From Amycolatopsis vastitatis (GTDB lineage Bacteria; Actinomycetota; Actinomycetes; Mycobacteriales; Pseudonocardiaceae), in contig NZ_NMUL01000009.1 of assembly GCF_002234595.1 (NCBI RefSeq), positions 124,001-188,000 of the forward strand: a stretch of DNA of 64,000 bases, written 5' to 3'. This document shows positions 19,728 through 30,377 of the stretch, one piece after another; position 1 is the first letter of the stretch; the number at the start of each line of letters is the position of its first letter. The notes under the pieces are model-generated. The model had not been told where the DNA came from. It saw only the letters and a list, made by a program, of their open reading frames with translations, and searched no databases. The position numbers and the translations under genes are program-made.

Positions 19728-21262
19728 GCCACCGTCTCCGCCGGCTCGCGACTGTCCAAACGCGACAGCAGGGCCCGCCGGTCGACCTTGCCCCGCTCGG
19801 TCAGCGGCAGGCGGTCGACCGGCACGATCATCGCCGGCACGCAGTAGTACGGCAGCACGGCCTCCACCGCGCGCCGGATGATTTCGGGCTCGGCCGAGGC
19901 CGGGGTGACGAAGCCGGCGAGCCTGCCGTCGTAGAGCAGAGTGGCCGCCCGTTCGCAGCCGGGAGCCCGTTCCAGTGCGGTGGTGACCGCGTCCAGCTCG
20001 ACGCGGAAGCCCCGGACCTTGACCTGGTCGTCGGTCCGCCCGTGGTGCTCCAGCTGCCCGTCCGCGGTCCACCGCACGAGATCACGGGTGCGGAACATCC
20101 GGTGCGTCCCGCCGAGGAACGGGTCCGGGCGGTAGCGTTCGGCGGTGAGGGCCTCGTTGCCGGCGTACCCCGCGGTGACGCACGCGCCGCCGGCCCACAT
20201 TTCGCCGACCTGCCCGATCGGGCACGGCGTCAGGTCGTCGCCGAGCACGTAGACCGTGGTGTTGGGCACCGGACGGCCGATGGTCAGGTGCCCGAGCCGG
20301 GGATCGTAGCGCTGGATCGTGTTGACGATCGTCACTTCGGTGGGGCCGCAGGCGTTGTGGAAGCTCGCCCGCCGCGCCCAGGCCCGCGCCAGCTCGGCCG
20401 GGCACCGTTCGCCCGCCACGGCGACGGTGCGCACCCGCGGGCAGGCGTCCGGGTCCACTGTGGACAATACGCCGGGGGTGGCGATCACGACGTCGGCTTC
20501 GCGGGCGGTCTCCTCGATGTCCTTGCCGCGGATCACCAGGCAGCCGCCGTGGGCCAGTGTGCCGAGGATCTCCCACGCCGCCATGTCGAAGGCGATGTTC
20601 AGCAGCTGCGCGACGCGGTCGCCGGGCCGGATGCCGAGCGAGCCCGGCCGGGTGAGCAGGACGTTGCCGAGGTTTTCTTGCGTGACCTGCACGCCGTTGG
20701 GCCGCCCGGTCGTCCCGGACGTGAAGATCACCATCGCGGTGCCGCCGGCGGGTGGTCCGCCGAACGGATGGTCGCCGGAGTGCTCGTCGTCGACGGCGAC
20801 GACCCGGCCGAGTCCCGCGGGGATCGCGGACCGGTGCTCGCGGGTGGTGAGGACGACGTCGATGCCCGCGGTCTCCACGATGTGCTTCAGCTGCGACGGG
20901 GGAGTGATCCGGATGTCCTGCGGCACATACGCCGCGCCCACGCGGAGAACGGCGAGCAGCCCGACGACCATCGGGATCGACCGGGTGAGGAACAGCCCGA
21001 CGTGCTGTCCGGGCCGCACGCCGAATCCGGCGAGTGCGGCGGCGAGTGCGGCCGAGCGGCGATCGAGTTCGGCGTAGGTGAGGGATTCGCCCAAATGCTC
21101 GACAGCGAGCGCATTCGGCCGAAAGCGCGCCTGCGCGAGCACGGCTTCGTGAATTCCGCGGAACGGGACCCGGGCGGGTTCCCCGGCGCCGAACCGCTGG
21201 AACAGCGCGCGATCGGCGGGGGTCAGGCCCGGCAGTGAGACGGGCCGGATCATCGCGGTCAC
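19724..21262 (-). CDS. Stand-alone NRPS-like adenylation enzyme (AMP-forming ligase)
   Basis: A 512-residue acyl/aminoacyl-adenylate enzyme. Core motifs are in order: A3 IFTSGTTGRPNGV (about residue 178), A4 FDMAAWEI, A5 NACGPTEVTIVNT, A7-A8 RTRDLVRWTADGQLEHHGRTDD and KVRGFRVEL, and A10 PLTERGKVDRRAL with the catalytic lysine. There is no condensation, carrier or thioesterase domain. It looks like an NRPS A-domain rather than a fatty-acid ligase, so the substrate may be an amino or hydroxy acid. GTG at 21262 has GAAAGGTG upstream; an in-frame ATG lies three codons on. First gene of a five-gene block. Confidence 0.88.
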   Translation of the reverse strand: MTAMIRPVSLPGLTPADRALFQRFGAGEPARVPFRGIHEAVLAQARFRPNALAVEHLGESLTYAELDRRSAALAAALAGFGVRPGQHVGLFLTRSIPMVVGLLAVLRVGAAYVPQDIRITPPSQLKHIVETAGIDVVLTTREHRSAIPAGLGRVVAVDDEHSGDHPFGGPPAGGTAMVIFTSGTTGRPNGVQVTQENLGNVLLTRPGSLGIRPGDRVAQLLNIAFDMAAWEILGTLAHGGCLVIRGKDIEETAREADVVIATPGVLSTVDPDACPRVRTVAVAGERCPAELARAWARRASFHNACGPTEVTIVNTIQRYDPRLGHLTIGRPVPNTTVYVLGDDLTPCPIGQVGEMWAGGACVTAGYAGNEALTAERYRPDPFLGGTHRMFRTRDLVRWTADGQLEHHGRTDDQVKVRGFRVELDAVTTALERAPGCERAATLLYDGRLAGFVTPASAEPEIIRRAVEAVLPYYCVPAMIVPVDRLPLTERGKVDRRALLSRLDSREPAETVA

Positions 21263-21459
21263 TCGGTCACCTTTCGCCGGCCGACGCAGTCAACCGATGT
21301 GAACGAGACAGCCCCGCGATCCGTTCAAAGGGATTTGAGGAAAATTCGGATGTCGCGCTGAGTACGTGAAAGGTACTTTGGTAAACGTTATTTCGACGAA
21401 TTCATCATTCGTTCGCCGGTTTTCCGCGGGTACCCCCTCTGGTATTTCGCGCGCACGCC
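21263..21459. other. Non-coding promoter region of the adenylation operon
   Basis: Together with two repeats this forms a 317-bp gap between two minus-strand genes. It is AT-richer than its surroundings between 21330 and 21420. On the minus strand it should carry the promoter of the five-gene block, but I see no confident -35/-10 pair and no gene. Confidence 0.4.
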
Positions 21460-21503
21460 GAGAGGGGCCGTTCCCGGCACCCCCACCGGGAACGGCCCCT
21501 CTC
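21460..21503 (-). terminator. Perfect 18-bp stem downstream of DUF4097 gene
   Basis: GAGAGGGGCCGTTCCCGG (21460-21477) pairs perfectly with 21486-21503 around an eight-base loop. It lies about 80 bp past the stop of the minus-strand DUF4097 gene and before the promoter region of the adenylation operon, the right place for a terminator insulating the two units. It lacks a U-run, as is common in high-GC actinobacteria. Confidence 0.65.
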
Positions 21504-21523
21504 TTCCCCCTTACTCGGTCATG

Positions 21524-21582
21524 TCTTTCGGGGGTTCCGGGTGGCGGAGCCCCCGGCCTGGGCCGGAGGCCCGGTTGTCTCA
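21524..21582. repeat. Double-hairpin element, 57-59 bp family (copy A)
   Basis: Two adjacent stems on the plus strand: TCTTTCGGGGG pairing across GTGGCGGAG with CCCCC, then GGGCC-GGA-GGCCC, ending GTTGTCTCA. The final TCA (21580-21582) is the stop codon of the minus-strand DUF4097 gene, so the gene ends within the element. Further copies lie at 33574, 40404 and 42967. Confidence 0.85.
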
Positions 21583-22503
21583 GCCCGCCGCGCGCGTCAC
21601 CACGGCGTTGCCGGTGCCCGTGCGGGCTCGGACCTTCAGCTTCACGCCGCCCTCGGGCGCGGCGTCGGCGACGTCCAGCTCGCTGGAGACGCGGCCGGCG
21701 CTGGAGGTCAGGTCGACCTCGGCGGCCGTCCCGCCGCGGATGCCGATCCGGACCTCGCCGGAGCCGGTGATCAGGTCCAGGCTGCCCGACGCCGCGTCGG
21801 CCACCGAAAGGTCGCCGCTGCCCGTGCGGGCCATCACTTCGCCGGACACCGCGCCCAGCCAGACGTCGCCCGTGCCCGTGGCCAGCGTCGCGGACCCGGC
21901 GATCGACGACGCCTCGACGTGACCGCTGCCGCTGCGCAGCTGCAGCCCGCCCAGCGTGGGGCCGAGCTTGACGCCGCCGCTGCCGGTGCGGATCGTGGCC
22001 GAGCCGTCGGCGCGGTCGAGCTTCACCTCGCCGGAGCCGGTGAGCAGGTCGACGCGGCCGGCCGAGCCGGTCACCGTCACGTCCGCCGCGCCGGCCCGCA
22101 CCTCGACGTGCGACCCCGCCGGCGCGTGCACCTTCACCGCGAGCGCGACGTTGCGCAGCTGCCACGCCTTCGGCGCCTGCACGACCAGGCGGTTGCCGAG
22201 CTTCTCGATCCGGCTCTGCCGCACCGCCTCGGCGGGGGAGGCCGACGGGTCGACGCCCAGCTGGTCGCCGAAGCGCTCGCCGACCCAGGACAGCAGGTTG
22301 TTGACCCCCGCCACCCACGGCTGCTGTTCGCCTTGGTCGTGCCGCAGCTCGACCCGCGCGCCGGAATCGCCGTCGAGGACGACCTCCACGCGGCCGATCG
22401 TCACGCTGACGTCCAGCTCCAGCGGGACGTCGGTCTCGAACTCGTCGATCCGCACCAGTTCGTCGTTCGGCTCTTCGGCCGGTGTCGTCTGTTCTTCGCT
22501 CAT
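21580..22503 (-). CDS. DUF4097-type beta-repeat protein
   Basis: A 307-residue protein whose second half (about residues 130-300) is a ladder of short beta repeats with the pattern T-G-S-G-x-V (LTGSGEVKL, RTGSGGVKL, RSGSGHVEA, ATGTGDVWL, RTGSGDLSV, ITGSGEVRI), the DUF4097 adhesin-like fold. The first half is acidic with no signal peptide or transmembrane helix, so it should be cytoplasmic. Its stop codon lies in a palindromic element. It follows the ribbon-helix-helix gene after 12 bp, a pairing I believe recurs in actinobacteria; the joint role is unknown. Confidence 0.8.
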   Translation of the reverse strand: MSEEQTTPAEEPNDELVRIDEFETDVPLELDVSVTIGRVEVVLDGDSGARVELRHDQGEQQPWVAGVNNLLSWVGERFGDQLGVDPSASPAEAVRQSRIEKLGNRLVVQAPKAWQLRNVALAVKVHAPAGSHVEVRAGAADVTVTGSAGRVDLLTGSGEVKLDRADGSATIRTGSGGVKLGPTLGGLQLRSGSGHVEASSIAGSATLATGTGDVWLGAVSGEVMARTGSGDLSVADAASGSLDLITGSGEVRIGIRGGTAAEVDLTSSAGRVSSELDVADAAPEGGVKLKVRARTGTGNAVVTRAAG

Positions 22504-22515
22504 CGTCTCGTCCCC

Positions 22516-23049
22516 TCAGCCTTCGACCCAGCCGTGCAGGTGCGACCCGCTCCGGTCGCCCTTGCCCTGGTGGTGCTTGTGGCTCCCGCCGCCGAGCGCG
22601 CCGTGCCCCAGCGCGCCCTGCACCGCCTGCGAAACGAACGTGTTCAGCGAGACGCCCTGGGCCGCCGCCGCGCGTTCGGCCTGGCCCTTGATCTGCTCGA
22701 CCAGGCGCAGTGTGATGCGGGAGATGTCCCCGCCGTCCATCGGCGGTGGCGGCGGCGTGGTGTCACGTGGTGTCGCGCGTGACGTCGGCTCCTCCGCGGA
22801 GCCGGTGCCGTCGCCCGTGACGACGACGCGGACGTCGCGGCCGTCGAGCCGCACGTCGACCACCTGGCCGGGCAAGGCGGCCGTGACCTCGGCGGCGAGG
22901 TCGGCGAGGGCGTTCATCAGGGTCAGGCGGACGGCGGGTTCGAGCGCGGAGGACAGCAGCGCGGCCGCCCGCCGGGTGTGCTCGTCCCCGGCCGCGGCCG
23001 TGTTCGCGAGGTCCTCGCGAAGGTGGGCGATGTACGGGGTCAGGTCCAT
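22516..23049 (-). CDS. Ribbon-helix-helix (HicB/Arc-like) regulator with His-rich tail
   Basis: A 177-residue protein. The C-terminal part (about residues 105-148) reads ISRITLRLVEQIKGQAERAA then GVSLNTFVSQAVQGAL, a ribbon-helix-helix like that of HicB antitoxins and Arc. A helical N-terminal part (1-80) and an acidic proline-rich linker precede it. The tail is rich in Gly, His and Lys (SHKHHQGKG), possibly metal-binding. No HicA toxin is adjacent. Its start codon overlaps a set of TGACACCAC-type half-sites, suggesting autoregulation of this gene and the DUF4097 gene that follows. Confidence 0.78.
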   Translation of the reverse strand: MDLTPYIAHLREDLANTAAAGDEHTRRAAALLSSALEPAVRLTLMNALADLAAEVTAALPGQVVDVRLDGRDVRVVVTGDGTGSAEEPTSRATPRDTTPPPPPMDGGDISRITLRLVEQIKGQAERAAAAQGVSLNTFVSQAVQGALGHGALGGGSHKHHQGKGDRSGSHLHGWVEG

Positions 23050-23113
23050 GACACCACTATGACGTCATCGGTGGTGTCAGTCAAGGAGCCGGTGATGTCA
23101 CCTGTGTCGCCCG
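23049..23113. promoter_or_regulatory. Candidate ribbon-helix-helix operator
   Basis: TGACACCAC (23049-23057) and GTGGTGTCA (23071-23079) form a perfect inverted repeat flanking the palindrome TGACGTCA (23060-23067). A further near-palindrome, GGTGATGTCACC, follows at about 23091-23102. The array starts at the initiation codon of the ribbon-helix-helix gene and extends towards thyX, fitting cooperative binding by that small regulator. Confidence 0.55.
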
Positions 23114-23168
23114 GGAGTGGGCGCCCGCACGCGGTTAGGCTGCGGGGAGCCGGAGAAGGAGTGCTGAC

Positions 23169-23921
23169 GTGGCCGAAACCGTGTCACCCAGGGTGCAGCT
23201 GATCGCGAAGACGGAGTTCTTCCCGCCCGAGGACGTGCCGTGGTCGACCGACGCGGACGGCGGTGAGGCCCTGGCGGAGTTCGCCGGCCGTGCCTGCTAC
23301 CAGTCGTGGAAGAAGCCCAACCCCGCCACCGCGACCAACGCCGGCTACCTCGAGCACATCATCGACGTCGGCCACCTGTCGGTGCTGGAGCACGGTTCGG
23401 TGACCTTCTACATCACCGGCATCTCCCGCTCGCTGACCCACGAGCTGATCCGCCACCGCCACTTCTCCTACTCCCAGCTTTCGCAGCGCTACGTCCCGGA
23501 GCGCGAGGCCGAGTTCGTCGAGCCGGAGGTGATCGCGAACGACCCGGTGCTGCACGAGAAGTTCCTCGCCGCGACCCGGGCCAGCGTCGACGCCTACACC
23601 GAGCTGCTGGCCGGCCTCGAGGAGAAGTTCGCCGACGTCCCGACCGCGACCCTGCGCCGCAAGCAGGCCCGCCAAGCCGCCCGCTCGGTGCTGCCCAACG
23701 CGACCGAGACGCGCATCGTCGTCACCGGGAACTACCGCGCGTGGCGGCACTTCGTCGCGATGCGCGCCACCGAGCACGCCGACGTCGAGATCCGCGGCCT
23801 GGCCGTGGAATGCCTGCGGCAGCTGCAGAAGGCCGCGGCGAACGTGTTCGCCGACTTCACCATCTCGACGCTGCCCGACGGCACCGAGATCGCCACGAGC
23901 CCGAAGGTGCTGGAAGGCTGA
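23169..23921 (+). CDS. thyX: FAD-dependent thymidylate synthase ThyX
   Basis: Makes dTMP from dUMP with methylenetetrahydrofolate, FAD and NADPH. The 250-residue protein carries the ThyX signature RHR-x7-S as [11 protein letters not shown] near residue 96, followed by QRYVPE, and the downstream RxxLPNATET segment. The GTG start follows GGAGAAGGAG (23152-23161). The next gene starts on the A of its stop codon (TGATG). thyX near dapA and rnj repeats the mycobacterial order. No thyA is seen in the window. Confidence 0.98.
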   Translation: MAETVSPRVQLIAKTEFFPPEDVPWSTDADGGEALAEFAGRACYQSWKKPNPATATNAGYLEHIIDVGHLSVLEHGSVTFYITGISRSLTHELIRHRHFSYSQLSQRYVPEREAEFVEPEVIANDPVLHEKFLAATRASVDAYTELLAGLEEKFADVPTATLRRKQARQAARSVLPNATETRIVVTGNYRAWRHFVAMRATEHADVEIRGLAVECLRQLQKAAANVFADFTISTLPDGTEIATSPKVLEG

Positions 23922-24316
23922 TGAAGCGACTCGCGATCGACGTCCGGCCCGGCGACTACGCCGTCGTGCGGCTGCCCGCGGACGCCGCGGTGCCCGCCGA
24001 GCTCTTCGAGCCCGGCGAAGCCTTCGTTTCGGTGACCCGGACGCCCGAAGAACTCTCCGTCATCTGCCCGGCGGGCCGCGAACCCGCCGGCAGCACGGCC
24101 GCCGAGGACGGCTGGCGGCTCCTGTCGGTCCGCGGGCCGCTGGAGTTCACGCTCACCGGCATCATCGCCGCGCTGGCCTCCGAGCTGGCCGCGGCCGGGG
24201 TCGCGCTGTTCTCGATGTCGACGTTCGACACCGACCACATCCTGGTCCGCGGTGCCGACCTCGACCACGCGGTCAAGGCCCTGCGCGAATCCGGCCACGA
24301 AGTCGCCCACCCCTGA
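23921..24316 (+). CDS. ACT-domain protein
   Basis: A 131-residue protein of two ACT-like halves: an N-terminal EAFVSVTRTPEELSVICPAG segment and a C-terminal one, GIIAALASELAAAGVALFSMSTFDTDHILV, typical of the ACT_7/CASTOR-type family. ACT domains bind amino acids and dimerise. There is no enzyme domain, so an amino-acid sensor is likely. It starts on the last base of the thyX stop and is therefore translationally coupled, though no functional link to dTMP synthesis is evident. Confidence 0.82.
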   Translation: MKRLAIDVRPGDYAVVRLPADAAVPAELFEPGEAFVSVTRTPEELSVICPAGREPAGSTAAEDGWRLLSVRGPLEFTLTGIIAALASELAAAGVALFSMSTFDTDHILVRGADLDHAVKALRESGHEVAHP

Positions 24317-24380
24317 CTTTTCGCCGCCGCCGATCCGGGTACCCCGGCGCGAGGGTGCGAGCCGTCACCCTTGAAAAGTA

Positions 24381-24410
24381 AAGTTCGGCACGCCTAAACT
24401 TCGGTTTAGG
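24381..24410. promoter_or_regulatory. Candidate DtxR/MntR-type metal operator upstream of mntH
   Basis: AAGTTCGGC (24381-24389) and GCCTAAACTT (24392-24401) form an imperfect inverted repeat of the kind bound by DtxR/MntR-family repressors. It overlaps a perfect stem, CCTAAAC (24393-24399) with GTTTAGG (24404-24410), around TTCG. The segment is AT-rich and sits 30-60 bp before the manganese transporter start, where a promoter is expected. Confidence 0.5.
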
Positions 24411-24439
24411 GTCCCCGACACCGGCGAGAGGCAGGCGGC

Positions 24440-25681
24440 ATGGCTGTGACCGAGGCTGTCCGGCCGAGACTGGTGTCGCGCCTGCGCACCGGGTCGGCCC
24501 TGCTCGGCCCGGCGTTCGTCGCCGCGATCGCCTACGTCGACCCGGGGAACGTCGCCTCCAACATCAGCGCCGGCGCCCGCTACGGCTACCTGCTGGTCTG
24601 GGTGATCGTCGCCGCCAACCTGATGGCGGTGCTCGTCCAGTACCTGTCGGCGAAGCTGGGCCTGGTCAGCGGGATGTCGCTGCCGGAGGCGCTGCGCGCC
24701 CGCCTGTCCCGGCCCGCGCGGCTGGCCTACTGGGCGCAGGCCGAGGTCGTCGCCATCGCCACCGACCTGGCCGAGGTCGTCGGCGGCGCCATCGCGCTCA
24801 ACCTGCTGTTCGACCTGCCGCTCGTCGTCGGCGGCCTGATCACCGGCGCGGTTTCGCTGACGCTGCTGGCGGTCCAGGACCGCGGCGGCCAGCGGACGTT
24901 CGAACGGGTCGTCACCGGGCTGCTCGCGGTGATCGCGATCGGCTTCCTGGCGAGCCTGTTCGTCGAGCCGCCGTCGGTGCCGGAGACGCTCGGCGGGCTG
25001 GTGCCGAAGTTCGACGGCGCGGGCAGCATCCTCATCGCCGCGGCGATGCTCGGCGCGACCGTCATGCCGCACGCGGTCTACCTGCACTCCGGCCTGGTCC
25101 GCGACCGTCACGGCCGCGCGGACGGCGCCCGGCGCCGCCGCCTGCTGCGCGCGACCCGCGCCGACGTCGGCCTGGCGATGCTGCTCGCCGGCGCGGTGAA
25201 CCTCGGCATGCTGCTGCTCGCCGCGACGAACCTCCAGGGCCAGGACGGCGTGGACAGCATCGAGGGAGCGCACGGCGCGGTCGCTTCGGCGCTCGGTCCG
25301 GGCATCGCGCTGATGTTCGCGATCGGCCTGCTCGCCTCCGGCCTGGCTTCGACGTCGGTCGGCGCGTACGCGGGCGCGATGATCATGCAAGGGTTGCTGC
25401 ACAAGCGAATCCCGCTGGTCCTGCGCCGCCTGGTCACCCTGACGCCGGCGATCGTGGTGCTGGCACTGGGCACCGACCCGAGTGCGGCGCTGGTCGTCTC
25501 CCAGGTGGTGCTGTCGTTCGGGATCCCGTTCGCGCTGGTGCCCCTGATCCGCCTGACGGCCGACCGGACGCTGATGGGCGAGGACGCGAACCGCCGCCCG
25601 ACGACGGTCGCGGCCTGGGTGGTCGCGGCGATCATCATCGCGCTGAACCTGGTCCTGATCTCCCTCACCTTCGCGGGCTGA
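24440..25681 (+). CDS. mntH: Nramp-family manganese/iron transporter MntH
   Basis: A 413-residue proton-coupled divalent metal importer with eleven or so membrane segments. The metal-binding motifs are intact: YVDPGN in helix 1 (near residue 34) and ATVMPHAVYLHS in helix 6 (near 215). The length is standard for bacterial MntH. A divalent-metal-type operator candidate lies directly upstream. The N-terminus before the first helix is short and basic. It stands alone between the thyX-ACT pair and the kinase gene. Confidence 0.95.
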   Translation: MAVTEAVRPRLVSRLRTGSALLGPAFVAAIAYVDPGNVASNISAGARYGYLLVWVIVAANLMAVLVQYLSAKLGLVSGMSLPEALRARLSRPARLAYWAQAEVVAIATDLAEVVGGAIALNLLFDLPLVVGGLITGAVSLTLLAVQDRGGQRTFERVVTGLLAVIAIGFLASLFVEPPSVPETLGGLVPKFDGAGSILIAAAMLGATVMPHAVYLHSGLVRDRHGRADGARRRRLLRATRADVGLAMLLAGAVNLGMLLLAATNLQGQDGVDSIEGAHGAVASALGPGIALMFAIGLLASGLASTSVGAYAGAMIMQGLLHKRIPLVLRRLVTLTPAIVVLALGTDPSAALVVSQVVLSFGIPFALVPLIRLTADRTLMGEDANRRPTTVAAWVVAAIIIALNLVLISLTFAG

Positions 25682-25760
25682 AGCGCGAATTCCGCGGAAC
25701 CCGGGGCGCCCGGCGGTGGTCCGACTAGCATCTGCGCGACCGCCCGCCCGAAGGAGCACC

Positions 25761-27236
25761 GTGACCGACGAACAGACCCGGCCCTACCCCCCGCAGGCGC
25801 CCGGCACGCCTGGTCAGCGCGTCGTCGCCGGCCGTTACCTCCTTCTCGGTGAGCTCGGCCGCGGCGGCATGGGCGTCGTGTGGCGGGCGCAGGACCAGGT
25901 CATCGGCCGCCAGGTCGCCGTCAAGGAACTGCGGCTGCCCGACGCCGAGTCCGCCGCGATCTTCTCCGAACGTGCCCTGCGCGAGGTGCGCACCGGCGGG
26001 CGGCTCAACGACCCCGCGATCGTCACCGTCTACGACGTCGTCACCGACGGCGGCACCACCTTCATCGTCATGGAGCTGGTCGAAGCGCCGTCGCTGGCCG
26101 ACCTCGTGCGGCAGCGCGGCCCGATGACGGCACCGCAGGCCGCGCAGCTGGGGGAGCGGGTGCTCACCGCGCTGCAGGCGGCCCACGCGGCCGGGATCGT
26201 CCACCGCGACGTCAAGCCGGCGAACATCCTCGTCGCGCCGGACGGCCGCGTGAAGCTCACCGACTTCGGCATCGCCCACGCCGTCGACGACCCGCGCCTG
26301 ACCACCAGCGGCATGATCGTCGGCTCGCCCGCGTTCATGGCGCCGGAGCGCGTCGAAGGCCGCGAAGCGCTGCCCGCGTCCGACCTGTGGTCCCTCGGCG
26401 CGACGCTGTTCTTCGCCGTCGAAGGCACGATCCCGTTCGAGCGCGCGACGACCGCGGCGACGCTGCACGCGATCATGACGGAGATCCCGTACCTCACCCG
26501 CGGCCAGGGCCCGATCGCCGCGGCCATCCTCGGCCTGCTCGTCGCCAACCCCGACGCGCGGCTGACCGCGGCCCAGGCCCAGAACCTGCTGACCACGGCG
26601 CAGGGCGTGCGGCCCACCCCGCCGGGCGGCACCGCCATGCTCCTCCCGCCGGGCGGCCCGGCGCCGAAGAAGCCGCGCCGCACCCTGTGGCTGTCGGGCG
26701 CCGCGGTGCTCGTCGTGGCGGCCCTGATCGGCGGCTTCTTCGCGGGCAAGGCCTTCGAAACCCCCGCGCCCGACGATCAGAAGCTGCCGACCATGACGTT
26801 CGGCCTCGGCGGCCAGATGCGCGTCGACGTCAACTCCGGCTATCTCTGCTACAACGCCCCGGTCCAGGACGGCGGCGTCATCAGCGGCGAGAACGACGGC
26901 GACTGCAAGCAGAGCCACACCGTCGAGATCTACGACGCCGGGGAGGCCATCGGCACGACGAACTGGTCCGACAGCGACGCGGAGATCGCGGCCTACCCGG
27001 GCGCGGCCGCCGTGACCGCCGTCGCCGAGGCCCGCTGCGCGGCCTCGTTCCGCTCCTCGATCGTCCCCGAGACCAAGCGCGACGGCCTCAAGTACCGGGC
27101 GCTCGTGCCGACCCAGGGCCAGTGGCAGAGCCAGCCCGTGCAGCCGGGCGAAGAGCCGACGCGCGAGTTCTACTGCGTGCTGGTCAAGGCCGACGGTGGC
27201 CCGATCTCGGCCCCGATCGTGACCAAGGTCAAGTAG
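25761..27236 (+). CDS. Membrane Ser/Thr protein kinase (Hanks type)
   Basis: A 491-residue receptor-like kinase. Kinase domain (about residues 25-285): glycine loop GELGRGGMGVVW, VAVKEL lysine, HRDVKPANIL catalytic loop near 148, DFG and APERVEG. All catalytic residues are kept. A proline-rich juxtamembrane stretch, one transmembrane helix (about 310-328) and an extracellular domain with four cysteines (YLCYNAP, DGDCKQS, EARCAASF, YCVLV) follow. No PASTA repeats are present, so it is not a PknB orthologue. GTG 25761 is chosen for AAGGAG at 25751-25756; fifteen earlier in-frame codons are rejected. Ligand unknown. Confidence 0.94.
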   Translation: MTDEQTRPYPPQAPGTPGQRVVAGRYLLLGELGRGGMGVVWRAQDQVIGRQVAVKELRLPDAESAAIFSERALREVRTGGRLNDPAIVTVYDVVTDGGTTFIVMELVEAPSLADLVRQRGPMTAPQAAQLGERVLTALQAAHAAGIVHRDVKPANILVAPDGRVKLTDFGIAHAVDDPRLTTSGMIVGSPAFMAPERVEGREALPASDLWSLGATLFFAVEGTIPFERATTAATLHAIMTEIPYLTRGQGPIAAAILGLLVANPDARLTAAQAQNLLTTAQGVRPTPPGGTAMLLPPGGPAPKKPRRTLWLSGAAVLVVAALIGGFFAGKAFETPAPDDQKLPTMTFGLGGQMRVDVNSGYLCYNAPVQDGGVISGENDGDCKQSHTVEIYDAGEAIGTTNWSDSDAEIAAYPGAAAVTAVAEARCAASFRSSIVPETKRDGLKYRALVPTQGQWQSQPVQPGEEPTREFYCVLVKADGGPISAPIVTKVK

Positions 27237-30046
<2,810 letters not shown>

Positions 30047-30053
30047 GTTCCCC

Positions 30054-30105
30054 GACGCGGAACGCCTTTCGCCTCCCCCCTGGATGGCGAAAGGCGTTCC
30101 GCGTC
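30054..30105. terminator. Perfect 20-bp stem after rnj
   Basis: GACGCGGAACGCCTTTCGCC (30054-30073) pairs without mismatch with 30086-30105 around a 12-base loop. It starts seven bases after the RNase J stop and lies between the convergent RNase J gene and a small minus-strand frame, so it may serve both directions. Confidence 0.75.
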
Positions 30106-30106
30106 T

Positions 30107-30244
30107 TCAATGCGTCACCTTGGCCAGCAGCAGTGCGAAGGCCACGGTGACGGTCTGGCGGAGCAGGGCCCGGCGTGCCCTGCGCTGTTCCCCTCGGCTC
30201 GGCTTCATGCGGTCCAGTGTTTCGCCGCCCTCGACCGCGGACAT
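30107..30244 (-). CDS. Small basic single-helix protein (45 aa), hypothetical
   Basis: An ATG-initiated frame of 45 codons beginning MSAVEGGETLDRMKPSRGEQ, continuing with an arginine-rich stretch and ending with a hydrophobic segment VTVAFALLLAKVTH. Nearly every codon ends in G or C, as in real genes here. GGGCGGG precedes the ATG but is not a clear ribosome site; an internal ATG at 30208 would give 33 residues. The stop lies two bases from the terminator stem shared with rnj. A basic amphipathic membrane-associated peptide is a reasonable description; I do not recognise it. Confidence 0.45.
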   Translation of the reverse strand: MSAVEGGETLDRMKPSRGEQRRARRALLRQTVTVAFALLLAKVTH

Positions 30245-30377
30245 CCCGCCCGGGGAGGGGCCGTATCCCTCCCGGGGATGAGTTCGGTTCGTCTGTTAGG
30301 CCGTCCGGCGCACGTGCGGCGGCTTTGGCGCGGGATAACCTTGATCCCCACCCGCCTCGCGCAGAGAGGCCGCACCG

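Noticed and set aside
30084..30281. 65-codon plus-strand frame after rnj
   Set aside because: It begins in the terminator stem and is antisense to a better supported 45-codon frame.
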